DNA of 64,000 bases from Paenibacillus alkalitolerans (GCF_016482785.1 NZ_JAEMXM010000010.1:62001-126000), one strand, 5' to 3'; positions 18,502 through 26,588 are shown, numbered from the stretch's first letter. The notes: a model not told the origin generated them from the sequence alone. Translations and numbers: made by a program.

Positions 18502-19644
18502 TCAGAAGCTTCCCAAATGAGTCTGCAATTGTTGCCTGATCAGGCCTTCCATCTCACTCAACCCGATATGACGCGAAAAGCGGTCCCATTCCTTCTCGTA
18601 CTTTTCCAGAATCCCGCCCCATTGTTCGGCCTGCGCAAAAGAAATCAAAGTATGAAGCCCGCTCATCAAATGAGGCAGAAAACGCGAGCGTTTCAAAATG
18701 TCCAAGCCTTGATCGATACATTGCAATGCTTCATGCGGGTTCTTCCCGTACATCGCTATTCCTTTTAAAATATTAAATTGCCCCTGCTCCCGCTGATACG
18801 GAAATTGTTCCAACCGTTCCTCCGCCTGTTTGATATCCGCACCGATCTGTTTCCAGTTTCGAATACGCAGGTCATACTCCAGCTTCAAGTTGGCGGCATA
18901 AGGAATGAGACCGTCCCATCCGTTCTGTTCGATTTCCAGCGACAAGGCATCGAGTTTCGCCTTCGCTTTGTCGTATTCGCCCCAGTCCATAAGCATGTAT
19001 ATGAGAATGTAGTTTTCCAACTCATTGTGCCATACGGAAGGGAGTATTTTGCACCGCAGCGCCGTTTCCACATATTTGCGGTTCTCATTAGGATTCATAT
19101 GTTGATAGATATTCAGAAGAAAAAATGCCCGTTCGGCAAACGTTGCCTGGTCTTCCTCCACCAGAAAGCGCAGGTCCCCTTCCATAAACCGGATCAACAG
19201 TTGATAGGTTAAATCTATGTCAAATCCGAATACGTCCTTATTCCGGTACAACGTTAACAGCGCATCGCCTCTACCATACCTGACAAAGGCGGTGAAAATG
19301 TTTCGCATATCTTCTGTAAACGAAGGGACATGATGCAGCGGATTATCTGTGTGCCCCGGCACCTTTGCCGCAAAACGATAACCGGAGCTTCGGACCGTCT
19401 CAATCCTGATCATAGGATCCCATAGTGCAAGTTTTTTTCGCAACCGGTACACATGATCGTCTACCGTCCGATCGGTCGGAAACTGCAGCGGCCATACGGC
19501 ATGCAGCAATTGCTCCCTCGATAACGTCTGACCGGAATGCCGGTGCATGAACTCCAACAGTTCGAACTCTTTCGGCAGCAGAGCGACGGATTGGCCGTTC
19601 CATGTTACAGAGAATGTTCCCTTGTCAAATTCGATACGATTCAT
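18502..19644 (-). CDS. OmpR-type winged-helix regulator with helical-repeat C-terminus
   Basis: 380 aa from ATG 19644, preceded by AGAGGTCC; the longer frame back to 19701 lacks a ribosome site. Residues 1-95 form a Trans_reg_C winged helix (LLPKEFELLEFMHRHSGQTLSREQLL, RTVDDHVYRLRKKL). No receiver domain is present. Residues about 115-380 are helical and TPR-like, as in SARP/BTAD-type or transcriptional-repeat regulators. It is upstream of and codirectional with the MFS exporter, which it likely regulates. The inducing signal is not apparent. Confidence 0.8.
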   Translation of the reverse strand: MNRIEFDKGTFSVTWNGQSVALLPKEFELLEFMHRHSGQTLSREQLLHAVWPLQFPTDRTVDDHVYRLRKKLALWDPMIRIETVRSSGYRFAAKVPGHTDNPLHHVPSFTEDMRNIFTAFVRYGRGDALLTLYRNKDVFGFDIDLTYQLLIRFMEGDLRFLVEEDQATFAERAFFLLNIYQHMNPNENRKYVETALRCKILPSVWHNELENYILIYMLMDWGEYDKAKAKLDALSLEIEQNGWDGLIPYAANLKLEYDLRIRNWKQIGADIKQAEERLEQFPYQREQGQFNILKGIAMYGKNPHEALQCIDQGLDILKRSRFLPHLMSGLHTLISFAQAEQWGGILEKYEKEWDRFSRHIGLSEMEGLIRQQLQTHLGSF

Positions 19645-19717
19645 AAGTGTAAGGACCTCTGACGTTCCATTATATCTTCCTTTCTTAAGAACAGACTTCA
19701 ATCAAACTGCGTGTAAT

Positions 19718-19834
19718 TCATGTCTCCCCATACGAGCCACTCCGTTCCAACGCGCTGAAGGTCCATAATTTGTTCTCGCAAGCAGAAGACAATAGCAACA
19801 ATAGCGCGCAAAATGCGACAAGAATCTTCTTCAT
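19718..19834 (-). pseudogene. Short lipoprotein gene remnant
   Basis: A 38-codon frame begins MKKILVAFCALLLLLSSAC, a complete lipoprotein signal with lipobox SSAC, then ends after about 19 more residues. Sequence downstream in another frame (WGDMNYTQFD) still looks protein-like, which suggests a frameshifted or truncated small lipoprotein. The ribosome site is weak (GGATGG). It could also be a genuine tiny lipoprotein. Confidence 0.45.
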
Positions 19835-19972
19835 TCGTGCATCCATCCAATCCAGATCTACTTACCCCACCATCAAAAGCGTTGCGATATCTTATTCAGC
19901 CAAAATATAAAGACGAGAAATACACTGGAACCCGTCGCTATACTCTTACTTTTATTTAGTTTCATTCAATTC

Positions 19973-20236
19973 TTACAAAACAGGCGACTTTTTCACACTA
20001 TCACCAGGTGCACTAATTGTGAATATCATTTTTAACAGTCCAATCCCTGAATATAGAGCGTACGAGACGAAATGTTCATCCCTCTCCCTAACGAGTGTTA
20101 GTTCATGGTACGAAAAGAACAGATAATTCTTGCTTCTTATGCTTTCAAGCTCAAGTTTGGAGTTTTTGTTCGTTGCCGATACTTCTTGTTTGGAAACCCA
20201 ATCTTCAAAATCTGAAGTGTTAGGATTAGTCCACAT
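19973..20236 (-). CDS. Small DUF4359-like protein, possibly N-terminally truncated
   Basis: The frame from ATG 20236 gives 87 aa with MWTNPNTSDFEDWV and KNYLFFSYHELTL, patterns I associate with DUF4359-type small proteins, which normally carry an N-terminal membrane segment before the TNP motif. That segment is missing here; the open frame upstream runs straight through the terminator of the EamA gene. No good ribosome site precedes the ATG. It is likely a truncated remnant. The family link is tentative. Confidence 0.45.
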   Translation of the reverse strand: MWTNPNTSDFEDWVSKQEVSATNKNSKLELESIRSKNYLFFSYHELTLVRERDEHFVSYALYSGIGLLKMIFTISAPGDSVKKSPVL

Positions 20237-20267
20237 TAAGCGGCAACAGCCCTTTAATTTAACGAAC

Positions 20268-20293
20268 AAAAAACGGCTGCCGAAAAGCAACCG
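20268..20293 (-). terminator. Terminator of the EamA transporter gene
   Basis: On the minus strand CGGTTGC pairs with GCAGCCG around a short loop, then six T residues. It begins about 22 bp past the stop codon. Confidence 0.75.
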
Positions 20294-20314
20294 TAATTCC
20301 ACTATCGTTACCCG

Positions 20315-21211
20315 TTAGCTTAACAATCGGTTTTTCCTAGAAGGATTTTTCATCTTTGTGCTTACTTCACTAATAAACGTTGATCCCAGTAACAGGACAG
20401 CACCTAATATTTGAACCAATGTCATCCTTTCGCCTATCACTAGAGCTGAAATCAATAATGATGTTAGGGGATCTACATAACTTAATATGGCGATGCTTTG
20501 ACCTTCCAGACCTTTCATTCCTGAAAAGAATAGGTAGAATCCCACGCCTGTATGCAGGATACCCAAAATCAAAATAAGGATAACGGAATTGCTTGATATC
20601 TGAAATAATCCTAATTTCTCTTCAGTAATAAAAAGGTAAGGAATTAACAATACCGAGGATAATAATAATTGTGAGAATGTGATTTCTATTCCATTCATGT
20701 TTCTAATAAATTTATTGGTAATTGTCAGGATTGCATAGAAAGTTGCCGCAATGAGTCCATAGACAATACCAAGCAAATGATTGCCGTGTTCATCGCTTCT
20801 GCCGCTCTGCAAAATTAATATCAACCCGAAGAGGGCTGCACAGACACATAATACTTTTTTGAGCGAGAGTTTTTCTTTAAGCACAATAGGTGACATAACG
20901 ATAACCAAAACGGGAGCAAAATAGTAGCTTAAAGCGGCATTTGCGATTGTCGTTTCCTTGTAAGACTGAAAGAGAAAGATCCAATTCCCGCTCAAGGAAA
21001 TGCTTGCGAGTAACAATGCAAGAGCATTCTTTTTCATGTTATGCCAAGATACTTTAATCTTGGTTAAGACGCAGACAATGAATAATAATAAACTGCCAAT
21101 CAGACTCATTAATAAAGCTATTTCACTTGAGCTCAATTCAATATACTTTGCGAAAACTCCAACTGCACCAAAGATGATCATGGACAATACAAAATAAATT
21201 TTTTCTTTCAA
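20315..21211 (-). CDS. EamA/DMT-family transporter
   Basis: 298 aa with about ten membrane segments in two EamA repeats. The N-terminus (VLSMIIFGAVGVFAKYI) and the second repeat (GLIAATFYAILTITNKFI) fit the drug/metabolite transporter superfamily. The gene is much more AT-rich than the flanking backbone, which suggests transfer. Its stop codon is inside a copy of the ACTATCNTNCCCGTT motif. Upstream are two related palindromes. The substrate is unknown. Confidence 0.88.
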   Translation of the reverse strand: MKEKIYFVLSMIIFGAVGVFAKYIELSSSEIALLMSLIGSLLLFIVCVLTKIKVSWHNMKKNALALLLASISLSGNWIFLFQSYKETTIANAALSYYFAPVLVIVMSPIVLKEKLSLKKVLCVCAALFGLILILQSGRSDEHGNHLLGIVYGLIAATFYAILTITNKFIRNMNGIEITFSQLLLSSVLLIPYLFITEEKLGLFQISSNSVILILILGILHTGVGFYLFFSGMKGLEGQSIAILSYVDPLTSLLISALVIGERMTLVQILGAVLLLGSTFISEVSTKMKNPSRKNRLLS

Positions 21212-21273
21212 TTTTTTTCCCGCTTTCTACTAATATGATGGTGAGACCAATGAAACTAGTCTGCCCTTTCATA

Positions 21274-21349
21274 CAGTAGAATCTACGGAAAAGGACCAGC
21301 AAAATTAATGTAGTACCTTGACAGTAGATTCTACTGCTTGCGGTACTAC
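21274..21349. promoter_or_regulatory. Paired palindromes resembling an operator upstream of the EamA gene
   Basis: CAGTAGATTCTACTG (21322-21336) is a perfect 7-1-7 palindrome and lies inside a wider inverted repeat, GTAGTACC (21310-21317) with GGTACTAC (21342-21349). A degenerate copy, CAGTAGAATCTACGG, is at 21274-21288. Read rightward, TTGACA (21318-21323), a 20-bp spacer and TACTAC (21344-21349) have the long-spacer layout of MerR-family promoters with the palindrome in the spacer, but no gene follows on that strand. Confidence 0.55.
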
Positions 21350-21506
21350 CGGGGGTGCAATAAAGTTATACATCTATATCCCTCCTGCATGGACTTATGC
21401 AATTATACCACAGATGGAAACCAATACAGTCTAGATAATTATCCGAAAATTTGTTGTACTAATCTGCCCGTCCCTCGGTTTAGTTTAGCGAGGTTGACAT
21501 ATGTAA

Positions 21507-21758
21507 TGTCACTACATTTGTTTCGTTTGAGTACAATGTCGGATCTTTTGTATCGCAGACCCACGAACCGAAAGTGCCGACATAAATGGGAAAAAGCCCA
21601 TAAGCTGGGCTTTAAATAATGAATTTTATGTCGTCACATTTCTGTCGTTAAAATACTTCAATTCTAACGACAGAAATGTCCCTACATAAACGACAGAAAT
21701 GTTCCTACATTATCATGAAAACCTAACGCACACATCTAACGACACAAATCTTCCTACA
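21507..21758. mobile_element. IS-end remnant with multiple inward-facing terminal repeats (IS21-style)
   Basis: Left-type copies of TGTNGNNACATTTNTGTCGTT lie at 21507-21527 and 21629-21650. Right-type copies (AACGACAGAAATGTNCCTACA) lie at 21665-21686, 21689-21709 and 21737-21758. Two repeats at one end and three at the other, facing each other, match the terminal layout of IS21-family elements. Only about 15 bp separates the inner copies, so no transposase gene remains. The family assignment is an inference. Confidence 0.55.
21593..21613 (-). terminator. Hairpin, probable terminator
   Basis: AAAGCCCA and TGGGCTTT form a perfect 8-bp stem. On the minus strand it is followed by TTTTT, so it could stop leftward transcripts coming from the rpiA remnant. 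Confidence 0.5.
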
Positions 21759-21759
21759 A

Positions 21760-21795
21760 AACCGGCAGTCTCAATTATTGCCCTGACTGCCGGTT
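21760..21795 (-). terminator. Probable terminator after the rpiA remnant
   Basis: An 11-bp perfect inverted repeat, AACCGGCAGTC with GACTGCCGGTT, is followed on the minus strand by a short T tract. It lies about 50 bp beyond the rpiA stop codon. Confidence 0.6.
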
Positions 21796-21846
21796 GCATT
21801 AATTATTGTTTTCCGTTTAGTTTAGCGATAAATAACCCGTTATTTT

Positions 21847-22295
21847 TCATAGTTCTTTAACAGAACCATCTTGATAACCAATAATCACTTTTGTTGCCAT
21901 CTGAATAAATAATCCGTTATCTACAACTCCTGGTATCATGTTGATCGCGGTATGAAATTCTCTTGGTTGGTCTATATTCCCGAAGTCACAATCAACTATA
22001 TAATTTCCGTTATCTGTAATGAATGGCTTATTATCGAGAATCCTTAATTGTGGAACACATCCAAGCGTACCCAGCTTTCTCTCTCAGAAATTGAAATTAA
22101 CGGAATTTCTAACTCCTTAGCCAAGTTCTCAGAGTTAATTGAAGTTGCTACTGCCTTAATACTTAGACCTTTCTTTATTTCCACTCCTAATTTTTGAATA
22201 GCCCAATAAGCAGTAGACCCTGTACCCAAACCAACGACCATACCGTCACGTACATACTCTACAGCTTTTTCAGCTGCTGCTCTTTTAGATTCCAT
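21847..22295 (-). pseudogene. rpiA: Ribose-5-phosphate isomerase A pseudogene with internal deletion
   Basis: The 5' part (from ATG 22295) encodes the RpiA N-terminus: [18 protein letters not shown] and the [16 protein letters not shown] stretch. After ISISERE the frame is lost and stops at about 22044. In a different frame the C-terminal part continues, [29 protein letters not shown] and a final stop at 21847. The roughly 90-100 residues between, which in the family hold the active-site IDGADEVD and KGGGGA motifs, are absent. The remnant is 449 bp against about 675 bp for an intact gene, so it cannot make active enzyme. It sits in the AT-rich island. Confidence 0.85.
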
Positions 22296-22383
22296 GTGAG
22301 CCCCCTGAACAATTGATTAATCTTACACCACAGTTCGTCGACAGCCCTTGTTGTTTGAGCTCTCGTACCCGTTTGTTTAATAG

Positions 22384-22998
22384 TTAATCCCATGGAATGA
22401 CAGTAAGATCTGGCCAGTTAGACTTCCACCTATGTACTTTCTTTTCATATATCTCTTTTGTTATTTGGGCTTTATTTGCTCTTACAATTAAACCGAATAA
22501 ATCATTTAATCCAAATGGTGCATAGACTCTAAATGTTCCGTTTGCATTTCTTCTCAACCCAATTGCAGTAGCTGTTGTAGGCCAAGTATTAATTGCCTCT
22601 TCAAGTGAAGAATATGGATTTATAGGATAACCGAAGTGCTGCTCATACCATAAGTGGACTCGTGCTTGATTTTTAATATCTATTCTTAAAGGAATGTCGA
22701 CGAGTAATCCTTTGACATTATCTATTACCTCGCACTCCTTGTCATACGATAGGTCCGGGTCGTAGTAAACAAAATCAATGTCACTGATCCCGCCATTAAC
22801 CGGAAACCCACATAGGTGGTTCCAAATACTTTGAGTAATACACCCTGCACCTATGTAATAATGTTCTAATTTTAGATCAGGAGCCTTCCTGAAAATATGG
22901 TCCAGAATAGGATTCAGCAAAATAATCGATGTGAGGTATTCCATTTGACTGGCAAGGTCCATGTTATGGGCCGAGTAATTAGTAATTGCCATCTTCAA
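22384..22998 (-). CDS. Nucleotidyltransferase-family protein (NTP_transf_6/COG3575 type)
   Basis: 204 aa. The segment GAGCITQSIWNHLCG followed by ISDIDFVYYDP is the pattern of this family: a Gly-rich entry and a DIDF acidic pair expected to bind metal. The family is uncharacterised but fold-related to nucleotidyltransferases. The start overlaps the end of the CYTH gene by 20 bp, so the two are translationally coupled. The stop codon abuts a copy of the ACTATCNTNCCCGTT motif. The AT-rich composition fits horizontal acquisition. Confidence 0.8.
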   Translation of the reverse strand: MKMAITNYSAHNMDLASQMEYLTSIILLNPILDHIFRKAPDLKLEHYYIGAGCITQSIWNHLCGFPVNGGISDIDFVYYDPDLSYDKECEVIDNVKGLLVDIPLRIDIKNQARVHLWYEQHFGYPINPYSSLEEAINTWPTTATAIGLRRNANGTFRVYAPFGLNDLFGLIVRANKAQITKEIYEKKVHRWKSNWPDLTVIPWD

Positions 22999-23521
22999 AG
23001 TCCTTTCCGGACACTAAGTCTTCATTGGATCCTTCGATTTTTTTCAAAAGATAGCTTTGAAACAACTGTTTGTAGCCATCCAAGTCCTCATTATTTTGGT
23101 TAATACCTGATTTTAAAAGCTCAATTTCGAAAATCTTCCCGATGCCTTCAACAGTGTCCAAGTGAAAGACCACATTATCTTTGGACCAAACTTCCCTTAC
23201 TTTATTAATACGTATCGCTTCACCGTAAAGAGAGGTAAAGATTGAAATGATTTGTCCGTCTTTAACCTGGTAATAATCAAATTCAATATTTGTTTCTTGG
23301 TCTCTTCGACAGTATACATAAACTAGGTATGACTCCTCGTTTTCGATTCTTACTTTAATTCTCTTGGAATTTGTTTTTGTCAATGTGTCATATATTTTGA
23401 AAATATAATCTTCCTGTTGTTTCATAGTTACAAATCGTGCATTAATTCGACTAAGTATTTCACGTATCTGTGAAAAATCATCACAGTAATATTTCGCTTC
23501 TCTGTTGAGTTCAATTTTCAA
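22979..23521 (-). CDS. CYTH-domain-like protein
   Basis: About 180 aa from a TTG at 23521 behind GGTGGGGG; an in-frame ATG at 23536 has no ribosome site and would give 185 aa. The opening KIELNREAKY, a basic strand KRIKVRIE, FDYYQVK, and acidic IFEIELL near the end fit the alternating charged strands of CYTH/adenylate-cyclase-4-like tunnel proteins, which act on triphosphates. The assignment is by pattern and moderate. It is coupled to the downstream nucleotidyltransferase gene, so the two may act on one nucleotide substrate. A TATAAT at 23557-23562 may be its -10. Confidence 0.65.
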   Translation of the reverse strand: MKIELNREAKYYCDDFSQIREILSRINARFVTMKQQEDYIFKIYDTLTKTNSKRIKVRIENEESYLVYVYCRRDQETNIEFDYYQVKDGQIISIFTSLYGEAIRINKVREVWSKDNVVFHLDTVEGIGKIFEIELLKSGINQNNEDLDGYKQLFQSYLLKKIEGSNEDLVSGKDFEDGNY

Positions 23522-23556
23522 GCTATCCCCCACCATTAGTTATATTTTCATTTTGA

Positions 23557-23562
23557 TTATAC
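23557..23562 (-). promoter_or_regulatory. Candidate -10 box for the CYTH/nucleotidyltransferase pair
   Basis: A perfect TATAAT on the minus strand gives a start about 30 nt before the TTG codon. The -35 is poor (TTGTGG at a long spacing). An inverted relative of the island motif, AACGCCCGTTCGG, lies in the spacer. Confidence 0.4.
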
Positions 23563-23698
23563 CGAACGGGCGTTCCCCCTCCACAATATTTTCACTCGCT
23601 CAGTTGACTACGCTAAACTGACCGTTCGCAATGATGGCCTCCGACCTCTTCGATCCGCAGCCTTTGCGTTGATTGTTGAACTATCGTACCCCGATAAT

Positions 23699-24715
23699 TC
23701 AACGCATTGTCTGATCCGTAATCGGTTCTTTTCTGAAAATGCCATTAACCGACCCTTCCAATAGCTCAGGTCCATGTATGAAAAACCGTATGATCTTTCC
23801 TGTCGAAGGATCGGCCTCAAAGGTAATCTGAAATGGTAGCGACTCCACATCGAAAGTGAGCCCGAACGCTTGGAGTATCGGTGCCCGTGGCCATGCGTGG
23901 GGAAGCCCTTCCACAAGGAGTCTGCCTTCCTCATGAATCACCGTACAGAATCGGTCGCCCCCCGTCTCATTAACGTATCTTCCGGAAAAACGCTCCTGAT
24001 TGTGTGGGGCTTCATGCTCGTCCGCAATCTCTAAACCGAGAAACTTATGTACTTCCCGGTTATATGTAGACCAATCGCCGTCCGTGTTATCCAACGCCAT
24101 TTTCCGGAATGGGTATTGCTTGTATGCTTCGTCAGTGATGTCACGATACGCCTCCCAATAGGCAACCATTCCGTCAAATCCGCTAAGTGCGTTTGCTCTC
24201 CCGTATGTTGACTCTACTGCGGAACGGATAAATCGGCCTTCGGTGTCGCCACCTCTGCGTGAGCAAATCTTTTGTAATGCGGTGCTTATGTTTTTCTGGT
24301 ACAAATATATTAAGCTGGGGTTGCATATAGCGATGATCCGCGTGACCTCCTCGACGTAGGCTAGGATCTCGTATCGCGGTACGTTATAAGGAAACAAGGT
24401 CCAAGTAAGATATCCGTAAAGGCAGCTGTCCACGATGACTATCTCATTAGACGCTTGGACGGACCGGCTGAACTCCCTCCATTGGTCGAGTGCTTTCTCA
24501 ATAACGAGCCGGTAATTTCCGCCATTAAGCTCTTCAATGACCGCACCCATCGTATTGTAATCGTCGTAGATATATACCGGATGCCCCTTTTCCTCCTCGT
24601 ACCACCATTTATACACAATGCCTTGGCGCTTTAGCGTACGTGATACGGATTGGGCCATCGTCGATTTTCCGGAACCGGGTATACCTTCAATCATTATCAA
24701 CTTCGACTCTTGCAC
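23699..24715 (-). CDS. P-loop kinase-like protein of unknown substrate
   Basis: 338 aa starting at GTG 24715 behind a G-run. The Walker A motif GIPGSGKST (about residues 10-18) opens a nucleoside/shikimate-kinase-like domain, with an Asp-containing strand VIVDSCLYGYLTW as likely Walker B/lid region. The C-terminal ~110 residues (from about 225) look like a separate beta-rich domain and end IIRFFIHGPELLEGSVNGIF. Similar stand-alone proteins occur as accessory genes in Bacillales; a phosphotransferase role is inferred from the P-loop only. The stop codon lies next to a copy of the island motif. Confidence 0.7.
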   Translation of the reverse strand: MQESKLIMIEGIPGSGKSTMAQSVSRTLKRQGIVYKWWYEEEKGHPVYIYDDYNTMGAVIEELNGGNYRLVIEKALDQWREFSRSVQASNEIVIVDSCLYGYLTWTLFPYNVPRYEILAYVEEVTRIIAICNPSLIYLYQKNISTALQKICSRRGGDTEGRFIRSAVESTYGRANALSGFDGMVAYWEAYRDITDEAYKQYPFRKMALDNTDGDWSTYNREVHKFLGLEIADEHEAPHNQERFSGRYVNETGGDRFCTVIHEEGRLLVEGLPHAWPRAPILQAFGLTFDVESLPFQITFEADPSTGKIIRFFIHGPELLEGSVNGIFRKEPITDQTMR

Positions 24716-24766
24716 TTGTAATTCGCCCCCCTGTTGTTAGATGGCCGATAGTCTTGTTAAGATAAA

Positions 24767-24988
24767 ATGAACCCTCCTATGGTATCCACTGTCATCCTGC
24801 TTAATTTGAGTGATGGGTTCAACTATCCTCCCGTTACCTCAATAAAATTTGGGGATGCTCCGGACGTTCTCATTTATTTAGCTATCGTTTCCGTCGTAGC
24901 CGTTAGTGAATTATTGAATCCCAAACGGACAGTGAAAACACTACGCCAAGTGGTAAAAAAATTAGTGACAGGCTTCTTGAAGGTTTAA
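24767..24988 (+). CDS. Doubtful small ORF with one hydrophobic segment
   Basis: 73 codons, the only rightward frame of the island. It has a plausible membrane segment (DVLIYLAIVSVVAVSEL) and a basic tail (KTLRQVVKKLV), but no ribosome binding site and no family I recognise. The island motif falls inside the frame. The rest of 24716-25130 holds only the two motif copies at 24822 and 25066. Confidence 0.25.
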   Translation: MNPPMVSTVILLNLSDGFNYPPVTSIKFGDAPDVLIYLAIVSVVAVSELLNPKRTVKTLRQVVKKLVTGFLKV

Positions 24989-25130
24989 ATTTTTAGATAA
25001 TAACTCCTCCTCTCACGATTAGTTTATCAAAGTTCGCTTAGGGCATAAATTGTAGCCAAATTTTAACTATCCTGCCCGTTTGTTTAGTCCCAAACTGGCT
25101 TGTACAATTTATCAACTGTACTTCCTCCAC

Positions 25131-26453
25131 TTACTTCTCCACTGTTTGTCCTTCCAACGCCCTTGCGATCTGCTCATTGTTGTCGTCCGATAAATTTTTC
25201 AAAAACAGAGAAACGATCATGGAGACCGCCAACAAACAGAAGGGAACGACGCTGACCAAATACCTGAATGTGGCTTCCGGATTCGGGCCAGGATTTTCAC
25301 CGCTCACATATCCGAAGATCATGCCGACCACCCAGAACGCCAAGGCGGAAATCAGTCCGCTGGAGCGGGTAATGAATCCGGCTACGGCCGTATAGACCCC
25401 TTCCCTTCTCCGCCCGGTCTTCTCCGCATCAAGGTCTATAATCCGGCTGCTCAGCATGGCGGGAGTAACGAGAAATCCGGCGAGGCCGAACCCGACGACG
25501 ACTCCGGCTGCGATGCCGCCGGCAAGATTTTGCCCGAACCACAAAGGGATGACGGATAACCCGTATACAACTAACGCAAGGCGCCAGCTCTTAAGTCCTC
25601 CGAGCTTGCGCACGATGAAGTACCACACCGCGACAAGAGGAATGACAGACACAAAGATGGAGGCGAGCAGTAACGAAACCTGCGACTCCGGTATTTTCAA
25701 TACGTACTTGGCGTAGAACGGAATGATGGAACCGAGAAGTCCGTTTACGGTCTGGGCGAAGGAGTTCGCAATGTTGAAAATCCAAAACTCTTTATTCTTC
25801 AAGGTTTCGCGGAACGCTTCGATCAATTTCAGCGGAGGCTCCTTCATCGCTTGCTCATTTTCCCTTACCGATACGACGAACAGCAGCATAAACACGCCAA
25901 AAACCAGCGCGTACACGACCGACATACTGCCGAAGCCGAGCGCGTTGAACAGTATCGGCGTCAAAGCCGAGCCGATAAGAATCGCTACCATTTGGAAGCC
26001 TTGCTGGACCGCGGACGCCTTCGCTCTCAACCGGTCCCCTTGGAACAACTCCGGGAACAAAGCTCCGTAATTCACCCACAGAATGGTAGCGACACCCTCA
26101 TAAAGTATAAGTGCGATTAAAAACCATATGAACAAGTCAAAGTCCGTCAACCCTTCAGGTACTGCAAATACCATGACAAACGTCATCATAAAAAACGGAA
26201 TCGCCGCATAAATCCAAGGCTTGCGCCGGCCGTAACGCGTTCTTGTCCGGTCGGACAAATATCCGAACATCGGCTGGTTCACGGCATCCCATATGAGGAA
26301 GACAGCCCTTGCAATCGTCGCAAGGCCGATGGCGAGACCAAGCTTCTCCACATAATAATAGCTGTAAAACGCGCTAAATGCTTGACTTGGAACCATCATG
26401 GCGAACATGCCGAGCGCGTACGCGATTGAAGAGTTTTCGAACTTTTTTCCCAT
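25131..26453 (-). CDS. GPH-family (MelB-like) glycoside symporter
   Basis: 440 aa from ATG 26453, which follows GGGAG; the ATG at 26468 is less well placed. Twelve membrane segments. The N-terminal DAVNQPMFGYLSDRTRTRYGRRKPW is the loop 2-3 signature of glycoside-pentoside-hexuronide:cation symporters. FWIFNIANSF is also typical. It probably imports a sugar or glycoside with a cation. It stands alone at the edge of the AT-rich island with backbone-like composition. An extended -10 (TGATACAAT, leftward, near 26520) may drive it. Confidence 0.88.
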   Translation of the reverse strand: MGKKFENSSIAYALGMFAMMVPSQAFSAFYSYYYVEKLGLAIGLATIARAVFLIWDAVNQPMFGYLSDRTRTRYGRRKPWIYAAIPFFMMTFVMVFAVPEGLTDFDLFIWFLIALILYEGVATILWVNYGALFPELFQGDRLRAKASAVQQGFQMVAILIGSALTPILFNALGFGSMSVVYALVFGVFMLLFVVSVRENEQAMKEPPLKLIEAFRETLKNKEFWIFNIANSFAQTVNGLLGSIIPFYAKYVLKIPESQVSLLLASIFVSVIPLVAVWYFIVRKLGGLKSWRLALVVYGLSVIPLWFGQNLAGGIAAGVVVGFGLAGFLVTPAMLSSRIIDLDAEKTGRRREGVYTAVAGFITRSSGLISALAFWVVGMIFGYVSGENPGPNPEATFRYLVSVVPFCLLAVSMIVSLFLKNLSDDNNEQIARALEGQTVEK

Positions 26454-26588
26454 TGGACGCTCTCCCATCCATCGATTTGGAAATGCCGGATCATACGCTC
26501 CAATCCCTTATCGCAATATATTGTATCATGGCCGCATGGCATTAGAATAAATAATTACATAATATCCAAAAATAACTGCAAATCCGAA

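Larger units (their letters stand above)
20301..25080. repeat. Dispersed motif ACTATCNTNCCCGTT bracketing accessory genes
   Basis: Recognisable copies on the plus strand lie at 20301-20316, 21458-21471, 22360-22373, 23680-23693, 24822-24835 and 25066-25080; weaker relatives are near 21813-21841 and, inverted, 23563-23576. Several extend into GTTTGTTTA or GTTAGCTTA. Three copies touch or lie within about 20 bp of the stop codon of a leftward gene (EamA transporter, nucleotidyltransferase, P-loop kinase). Outside this island I did not notice it. Confidence 0.6.

Noticed and set aside
20301-25080. Formal integron call
   Set aside because: No integrase gene is in the window and the repeated motif was not shown to fold as an attC site; it is kept as a finding only.
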